From NCBI GenBank assembly GCA_023213395.1, contig CM041465.1:104291741-104355740 (forward strand): a stretch of 64,000 nucleotides of DNA, in the 5' to 3' direction. The DNA comes from Cycas panzhihuaensis (taxonomy: Eukaryota > Cycadophyta). The stretch's first letter is position 1. Every line of letters starts with the position of its first letter. The notes under the pieces were generated by a model. That model was given only the letters and a program-made list of their open reading frames with translations. It made no database searches and was not told the origin of the DNA. Shown here in pieces: positions 56,879 to 64,000 of this stretch. A program made the position numbers and the translations under genes.

Positions 56879-59610
56879 TGGACGCGCATCTACAGGATAG
56901 CTACCTAACTAAATAAGAATGGTAAGAGCGGTGGATAATATGAGTAAAAAGGGACCTATAAGTAGGACAAGTACCACGCAAGATGCCCCATGCACCGAAG
57001 CGTGAGTTCGGGACCTACAATCGAATATAGCTACCAAAGGGTGATCCCCCCACTTCAAACAAGAGGTGAGGAGGCATAGGGTTAGCCTGGGTTGACCTGA
57101 AGGAAGGATCCTCCCACCCTTAGATGGCCGAAAGGGGACGGGAAGGAACCTTTGAGGGTTTCCCTAGAACAACAGGAAACAAGGAAGGATAGGCAAGCAG
57201 GTGGCCTATGGACAGGGTCACCTTAGTTATCCGACAAAGCGAGGAACCAAAGGAAAGTAAGAGGGATGACCCAAGGAGGTGGGTCAAGGTATGCCTAAGA
57301 AAACTAACCAAATACACAAATGACAAAGAGAGAAAGAAGCTTGCATGACAAAATGAGGGAAAAGGTGAAAGGGAGGATCCCCTAATGCCTTTTCCTACAG
57401 CTAAAGAAGATGTAAGCAACAAAGTAAATAAAGTAAAGTATGAACCAAAAGCAAGGTTGGTTTCCCCTTTTATTTCCAATGAGTTAATTACTACTTATGT
57501 AAAGCAAATTCAAAAGAAAATGGTGGTAGGGTGGGGCGAAAGTGTGTACCCAGAATAGAAGTGTGTCGTGATGATGGCACTCCCAAGGGACACCTAAAAC
57601 TACTCCACAAGGCGCGGCAGTCGTGAAGCGTCACGGCGGATCGAAATGAGGGGTCCCCTTACCTTCCTTGGAAAAATACTAAAATAGAAAACCAAGGAAA
57701 GAAAGAGACTAAATACTAGCAATAAATGAAGTATGAAAGTACAACATGCATGGAAGCACTTACCGGCAAAGGGACAAATGGAGAAAGGTCCTTTGCGCTC
57801 TCCAAGTACCTACAAGCAAACGACAACCTCCCTCTTTCTAGAGAAAGGGTACTAACATGCAATGGAAAGGTCCTAATAATACATGTCTATGTAAAACAAA
57901 TATAAACTTAAACATGTATATGTTAGCATCAACACAATGATGATAATATGTAAAGGAGGACAACCCAAGCAAACAGAAAGGAACTAATAAGCCTCAGAGT
58001 GGCCCACCTCCTGCAAAGAACAACCCCAACCTCCCCCTAAAAGCCACAAGGCAGTGAGGGCAAGGCTAAGAAGGATGGTTGGAAATAGTAGCAAGAGAGT
58101 TGAAAGGAGCCAAAGAAGACCTATGGCAAGTCGGGGTGCTATGAAAAGCAAATCGGGCTGCCGGGAAAAGAGTTAGGCCAAGAACAAGTGGTCAGGACTT
58201 ATATGAGTTGCCTAGACCTAAGCACAAGCCCTCAAACCAGTGCTACAACATATGACAGCGCTGATTTTAGTGGCTAAGGAAGGCCCAACAAACCCTTGTT
58301 TGAGTGCCAAGGACAGCACAAGGTAAGAGGGAAGGTTTGGGGGGCTAAAAACCACTTGAGGAGCATGGAAGGTGATACAGAATCCACCCAGCTCTCTCCC
58401 AAACCCTATAGAACCCCTCTTTGCCACTACCTTAAGCAACAAACGCAGGCAAGGAGGCACTAATGATAAGAGTGAAACAATCCAATACAAAAGGAAAAAC
58501 AACCCTCACAAACCCAAGCAAGAGGACAAGCAAGATAGGGCATCAATTGAATAGGAAAATAACTCAAATCAATAAATACCTGAGAAGAGGAGGTGAGGCT
58601 CTTGCCTCAGTCAAGGGCTGGTAAGGAGAGGCTAAGAAATCAACCCAAAAACTATGGTGTAGCAGGTTTAGAACCCTGCTAATGGAGTTGGAGGAAGAAC
58701 ACCTGCACTCGAAACGCTTGATGGCTGCCCAGGCAAGAATCTACTGAGATCTCTCCAAAGAGGCCCTCTCCAAGGTGTGTGAGGGGCTGAGAAGATGTCC
58801 TAGCCACACCAAAAGAGAGTTGGATGCTGGAGGAGAGGCGCAGGTCCTATAGCAGTAGCAGGGCAGCAGAGAATAGCAGAGCATAGAGTGGTTTCCTTAA
58901 GGAGTAATCCAAAAAGTGAGCAAAAAGTCCTCAAAAATGAGTAAATGATGACTTAAATACCCAACCCAAACCCTAAAGCGAGCAATTAGGGTGCGGCTGG
59001 CAGTGAGTTAAGTCGCAAGACACATGGTAGTTTCATAATAAATGCGAAATTGCCATGGCGGATTTTAAAAAATAAATTAGAACAGTATTCTCGCTGCAAA
59101 ATCCACGGTACCACGGATTTTCTGGTCGTACCGCGAAAATCGCGACGGTATTTGCCCGGAGGCAAATCCAGGCCCGGCCAGCCAGTCTAGGCTATGGGCA
59201 AATAACAAAAAGGGCCAATAAAAGGCTGAGACACCTACCCGAGGGTAAACAAGCCAACAAATAAGTCTAGAAGAGCAAAAATAGGATCCAAGTGATGTGG
59301 CAAGTCAACCGAATAATGACGGGTCATCACACGGGTGAAGGTGGCGCAAGCCAAGTGGATCCCGGAGCGAGGAGGGCAGAATGCGGGAAGTGGAGTGGCC
59401 ACTAGAGTGCGACACTTATTGGGAGTGTGCCCTTGCTATAGTCGTCATAGGCTAAAATAAGTGTAGATGAAGACAAAATCATCTATGAGACCACAATCAT
59501 GCAGACATGCAAGCAAACACTCATCAAAAGAAAGCGATGATAAGGTGAGAAACATACCTGCACTTACCTGAGTCAATAATTCTGTATCTATTCCCGGAAG
59601 CTGGGAAATA
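56879..59610 (-). repeat. Element D 5' LTR, uninterrupted
   Basis: It starts TGGACGCGCATC and ends GGGAAATA on the plus strand, 2.73 kb. It shows the empty target site of element C (GGTACTAACATG near 57849). The GGTACC module is near 59095-59150. Splice-donor-like sites lie near 59559-59571 on the minus strand. There is no gene. Confidence 0.9.
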
Positions 59611-59615
59611 TAGGC
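59611..59615. repeat. Target-site duplication of element D, right copy
   Basis: TAGGC corresponds to GAGGC at 26176-26180. The reading frame of F's integrase resumes directly after it. Confidence 0.75.
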
Positions 59616-60632
59616 CAATCTATGGCCCAAAGGATCCTTCGCATGGAGTATTATTGGTCATCCCTTTTCAAGGATGCCCACACCTATGCCTTATGAAGTC
59701 GTCGATGTCAAGAGCATGCCAACATTGCCCATTTGCCTTCCGAGGCCTTATACCCTGTCATATCTCCATGGCCCTTCTCCCAATGGGGATTAGACCTTAT
59801 TGGGGCCATATCCTCATCTTCTTCATTGCAACATAAGTTCATCTTAACTGCAATGGAATACTTTACTAAATGGGCTGAAGTGGTCCTCCTATCTTCTATC
59901 CCTGGTAAGATGATTACCACCTTCGTCTACCAATATATCATTTGTCAATTCAGGGTCCCCGACGTCTTGATCACGGATAATAAAACCCCCTTTTGCAATA
60001 AGGAAATGGATGAGCTTTATAAAAAATTTAAGATTTCTCATAAAACCTCCTCTCCTTATTACCCTAAGGCTAATGGCCAAGTAGAATCTTTTAACAAAAC
60101 CCTTATAAATATATTAAAGAAAATTGTTCCCCAATCTAAAAAAGGTTGGCATCTTCAACTCCCTTCTGCTCTATTGGTGTATCACATATCTATTCAAACA
60201 ACTACACAGATGATCCCGTTCTCCCTTGTGTACAGAACAGAGGTGGTCCTCCCATTAGAGGTAGAAATCCCTTCTTTATAAGTTTCCCTTTGGGGTCTTG
60301 TCGACGAGGAGTCTCTCCATCAAGCTAGTCTCCTGGACCTCGAAGCCCTAGACGAGAGACGCTTGACCACTTACCAAGTGAATCTTGCCTCTAAAGCTAG
60401 GGTGTAAAGGATGTATGACAAATACCTTCACCCCCGCCCTTTGCATCCCAGGGACCATGTCCTCAAACTGGAATATCTCCATGATCACTTGTCCAAGTTC
60501 AGACTTAAATGGGTTGGCCCTTTCATCATTCTCAAGAGCCTCGATAATGGCACTTGCAGGATCATAACCTTGGAGGTTCTTGAATTTGAGAAAGTTGTCA
60601 ATAGTAAGTTCCTAAAGAAATTCTACGTGTGA
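59616..60632 (+). pseudogene. Integrase of element F, second part
   Basis: It continues from 26180 with QSMAQRI, then the rest of the zinc region, then WGLDLIGAI (first Asp, about 59790), DVLITDNKTPFCNKEMDEL (second Asp), SPYYPKANGQVESFNK (Glu) and the C-terminal KWVGPFIILKSLDNG. The frame 59733-60281 is open for 182 codons and 60411-60632 for 73. Stops at 60280 and about 60405 lie between them. The catalytic acids are kept although the gene is split by 33.4 kb. Confidence 0.9.
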
Positions 60633-61479
60633 CTATTTCTACCCCTGTGTAGATTAGGCACACCATTTTCTCCTTTTTGCACTCTAAAATGAGCCTAAAC
60701 TACCACTCTAAGCACATCCCCATTCCCTCTAATTGTAGGTGGAATGGTGTCTTAAGGTGGCTTTCCTATCTTTGCAGGTTCCTCCTATGGTACCTTTTAT
60801 TTTCCTTCCCTGGGAAACCTCTCTTCCTAATTGGATGTGTGGTTTTCTGTCACTCTCGAGCTTGGAAGCATACTCCAACTAGGACTGCATGCTAGAGTAC
60901 CTCTACTCTTCCCCCGTTGACACTTCCTTTGCATATCCTGCTATGCTCCTTCGATGGACATGTTGGCTCTCCATCTTTTAACCTCACACATGCCTATCAC
61001 CTACACTCATAATGGTCATGTGTGCCCGCTAGGAGTATGGCCTGATATGAAAGGAAGTATGGGCATCATCCAAACAATCTAATAATAAGAATCATCTAGC
61101 AATAAACCAAGATCATCATGATCTATAGCCCATCATGCATCTGTGCACCTATGCCTACATACACACAAACATATATATAAGACATATAAGTAACAAAATA
61201 CATCATCATACACCATCATAACACCATCATCGTATACCAAATGGGGTGCAAATGGGCCCCCATCTATATACATAAAGAATCATATCATATAAAATAATAT
61301 AGTACATCATCTGTGGGAAGCTGGAATCCTTGCAGGGAGGGGTACAATTATGTGGTAACATATGGTGACTTCCTAGAGGTCCAGTACTTTCCTAATCAAA
61401 ACTAGCCATTACCCTGCTCTCTGATGCTCCTGTTCTTAGGGGGTATTATCTCCTAACTGACATGACCCCTCCCAAGGAG
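60633..61479. other. Region between integrase and antisense gene, element F
   Basis: No gene. It includes AAAATGAGCCTAAACTACCA (60688-60707), the reverse of the conserved unit seen at 11700-11735, 34378-34400 and 50000-50015. Several short TA-rich runs lie between 61150 and 61320. Confidence 0.5.
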
Positions 61480-63391
61480 ACCACATGCCTCCTAAGCTCC
61501 TCGTGCACCTTTGTGAGCTCTCAGCCTCACTCCCCTCGTCTCGAGGCCTCCTTGGGGTTGCTGCTGTCATCTGAGTCTAAGTCCTACTCTGTGATGACCT
61601 CACTATCATCTGCTCCACCAATTGATCATATCACATCTGGATATGATCCCTCTCTCCCTCCACCCCTCAGAGTCTCTCCTCTAGCATGACAATCCAAATG
61701 CATCTCTCTGCATCTCCACCTTCTCCTCTACCCTAAGCCTCTAATGCCTTGACCTAGCCTCATAAGACATCCCTCTCTATAACTGCCTAGTCCCTCTCTA
61801 CTTAAGTCCCATCCAGCTCTCCCTATAGTTGTCCCACCCTAGCTTGGCACTCCTAAGACTCTACTAACTATATGTCCCTAGCCCTAATTAGTGGGATGAA
61901 TGTTATTATATGTGCCCCCACCAATCATGGCTCCTCTCCAGCCTAAATGGGAGGTTGCCCCTCTGCATAGACCTGGGGGAATATCTCCCAGATTACTACC
62001 TCTATTAACCTCCCCATCTCCACTGCTCCTTCTAAGTCAAACACAACATATATCAGTCTATACATCTATGTATATATCAAGTCCTCGAAACCAAATCAAA
62101 ACAAGCCATCTAAATGCCTAGTGGTCGAAAGATAACAGGAGAAGGTAGTGTCTCATCTCTTGAGATGGTCGGCTCCTTAACTTAAATGACCACCTCCTCC
62201 TTGAGACCTCCCTCAGTCGTTGGTACCTCCTCCTCCTTAGGTACTACCTCGCCTACTGCTTGGTCTATTAGGGTGTCTCCTCCCCCCTCTTCCACTATTG
62301 CTACTACCATCACTACTGCTTGAGATCTACTTACCACCCTTAACCTCTGAACTAGTGTGTGGGGTGGCCTACCTCCTCCTACAACTCCTGAGAGCCCTAC
62401 CTCACCTCTGACCTGCCTCGCCTCCTGCGGCCCTTGATGGACCTGCCTCTTCCCCCATAGTCCCTAATAGGCCCACCATTCCTGATGAGCCTGCCCCATC
62501 AACTCCATCTCTTCCATCACCATCGCCTCCATCTCTAGGATCACCTCCTACCTTGTTGTTATTATCCTACCTCACTCCTCTATATGGGTCTGCCATGTAG
62601 TCTGCTAGAGTGAGGAGGTTTAGCAACATAGCCTCCACCAACCGCCTAATGTGTACTTGGTCCTTAGTCCCTCTAAACCAAGTATGCCACTTGTGTACCA
62701 TGGGAGCTCGCACTGAGATAGGGTGTGGTCCTCCTAGTGGTGCTACTGCCCCAAAATGATCAAAAAACCAATACTATAGTAGTGTATAATATGAGAAACC
62801 TCATCTCCCTGTCACCTTGATATCGTCTAATTGAGTAACCATATTTGCCACTATTAGGGTATCCCAATCTAGTCCCTCACCAGCCTTACATCTCCTGACT
62901 GTCTCCATCCATATGTCAGGTATATCCCTATAGTTCTATTTCTGGGAAATATGAAATAGAATACCTAATGTAATGAGTTTCCTCAATCGAGAAATCCATA
63001 ACATGATAATCATTTAGACTGATATCCCATGTCTATCCCACCTGTCCTAGCTACTAAAAAATGTGGGTACCTCCATGTGCACAGCATCCATGTTGGGCAA
63101 CATGCCCAATGATGTTGGTGCTCCTCCTGCTGGTATGCCTAAGATCCTCCTAATATCTTCTGATGTGATGGTAACATCCCCCATTCAAGGAAGGTGGAAG
63201 ACATACCACTTGCGATCCCAATGGGAGACTATGTCTACAAAGACGCACTGATCTGATGCGTACTAGGGGGTCTTGATAACCTTCAGCAGTCCATATCACC
63301 CCAGTGTCTATCTATCTCCCCATGTCATCATCTCTATAAAGCTCATCATCGCTATCCCTATGTTTTCATGGTTGTCCACCATGATAACCGC
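61480..63391 (-). pseudogene. Antisense PMD-like gene of element F
   Basis: Read on the minus strand it starts near VIMVDNHENIG and continues DIVSHWDRKWYVFHLP, GDVTITSEDIRRILGIPAGG (about 63110-63260). This is the clearest PMD-type block in the window. Later it has the acid-rich and Pro-rich part, an intron-like gap near 62030-62150 and the coiled-coil tail (about 61600-62000). It reads Gln in FPQVYAEGQ, where A, C and D all have TAG. As in the other copies it is antisense to gag-pol. Confidence 0.65.
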
Positions 63392-64000
63392 ATGCAAAAG
63401 TATCCAACAACCAATTAGAATACTCCACACTCTACCTGCCAGGCCTTAGGTTGCCTCTCCCCCTCTCTGGGCTGAGTTTGGCACCCCTTTTAGGCCCCTT
63501 TTCTTCTTTTCTCTACCTTGCATTAAACTTTACGACACTGTAGAGTTTGATATGAGGCCCATTAAGATTTTAGCATTTTGTCAGTAGCCCTGTGACAAAC
63601 TCTGCAGCACCATAAATTTCGTTGTGGGGCCATCTATACCCCCCATATAAAGGGGGGTAATGCCCAAAAACCAATTTGTTTTTGCCTAAGTAGACCACAG
63701 GCAAGCCCACTGGGACCAAGGCTACCTAATTCCCTATTCCTCCCCCTCTTTGGGCCCAAATTAGGTTTGAGAGGGTCCCAATTTGTCCTTAAGGGGTAAA
63801 AAACACTCCAAAAAATATAAAAAACACATTAAATTAAATAGATGAAATGGAGTATGTAGGGGGTAATCCACTCACTAGATCTAGCCTTGCTACTGCCATC
63901 TCATCATCTTGGTCTCATCGGCTATCCCTATGTCTCAATCCAATGGTTAGATCTCCCTCTGTGTGCCTCTGAAGTTGGGCGGTGCTCTACTGCATAAGGG
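63392..64000. other. Promoter-side region of antisense gene and start of the 3' part, element F
   Basis: No gene. It includes a C6/G6 hairpin with a 7-nt loop (63639-63657). It matches 8222-8850 of element A in reverse. The second RNase H and 3' LTR of F should follow beyond the window. Confidence 0.5.

Larger units (their letters stand above)
26181..59610 (-). mobile_element. Element D: full-length Tat-like LTR retrotransposon containing element C
   Basis: D is a minus-strand element with its 5' LTR at 56879-59610. Its 3' LTR is split into 26181-27154 and 43807-45461 by element C. The internal region 45462-56878 holds gag, protease, spacer, RT, RNase H, integrase, antisense PMD-like gene and second RNase H. 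Without C the element is about 16.8 kb. It is the most complete copy together with C. Confidence 0.9.
2664..64000 (+). mobile_element. Element F: Tat-like LTR retrotransposon split by two nested insertions
   Basis: F is a plus-strand element whose pieces are the 5' LTR (2664-4297 and 18815-20306), PBS (20308), gag-pol (20508-26180), the rest of integrase (59616-60632) and an antisense PMD-like gene (about 63391 down to 61480). It runs off the window before its second RNase H and 3' LTR. Element A sits in its 5' LTR. Element D, which contains element C, sits in its integrase. It is the most decayed gag-pol here, as expected for the host of the other insertions. Confidence 0.85.

Noticed and set aside
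1-64000. In-frame TAG codons as evidence of stop-codon reassignment or readthrough
   Set aside because: The positions vary between copies, F often keeps CAG, and the changes fit CHG deamination. Frameshifts also occur.

Overview
This window reads as heterochromatic, repeat-packed nuclear DNA from a large plant genome. I found no host gene, rRNA, tRNA or CRISPR. Nearly every base can be assigned to one family of very long Ty3/gypsy LTR retrotransposons. The domain order and the extra RNase H point to the Tat lineage. The species cannot be named from the sequence.

Five copies (labelled G, F, A, D and C here) are nested like Russian dolls. G (plus strand, 1-2663) is the 3' end of the oldest copy: RNase H, polypurine tract and 3' LTR. 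F (plus strand, from 2664 past the window end) appears to be inserted in G's LTR. A (minus, 4298-18809) is a complete 14.5 kb copy inside F's 5' LTR, with both LTRs and a 5-bp target duplication. D (minus, 26181-59610) is a complete copy inserted in the integrase gene of F, which resumes in frame at about 59616. C (minus, 27155-43801) is a complete copy inserted in D's 3' LTR. The implied order of insertion is G, F, then A and D, then C.

The shared layout, in element orientation, is: LTR (about 2.3-3.1 kb), a PBS starting TGG/TAG, gag with a CxxHx4Hx4C knuckle, aspartic protease (DNGS), a conserved acidic Ser/Pro-rich spacer of about 250-290 codons, reverse transcriptase (FMDD active site), RNase H, integrase, an ANTISENSE gene, a second separate RNase H (aRNH type), a polypurine tract and the LTR. 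The antisense gene resembles the plant mobile domain (PMD) family, carries a conserved intron of about 111 bp and ends in a coiled coil. It is present in A, C, D and F. Copy A has lost RT, RNase H and most of integrase through an in-frame deletion but keeps an open second RNase H with all acidic residues.

All copies are decayed by stops and frameshifts, many of them CAG to TAG or CTGG to CTAG changes as expected from CHG methylation and deamination. A, C and D share several nonsense codons. The most unusual signal is a set of hairpins and GGTACC-centred palindromes. They lie just upstream of the antisense gene and again about 550 bp inside each LTR, and the arms differ between copies by paired, compensating substitutions.
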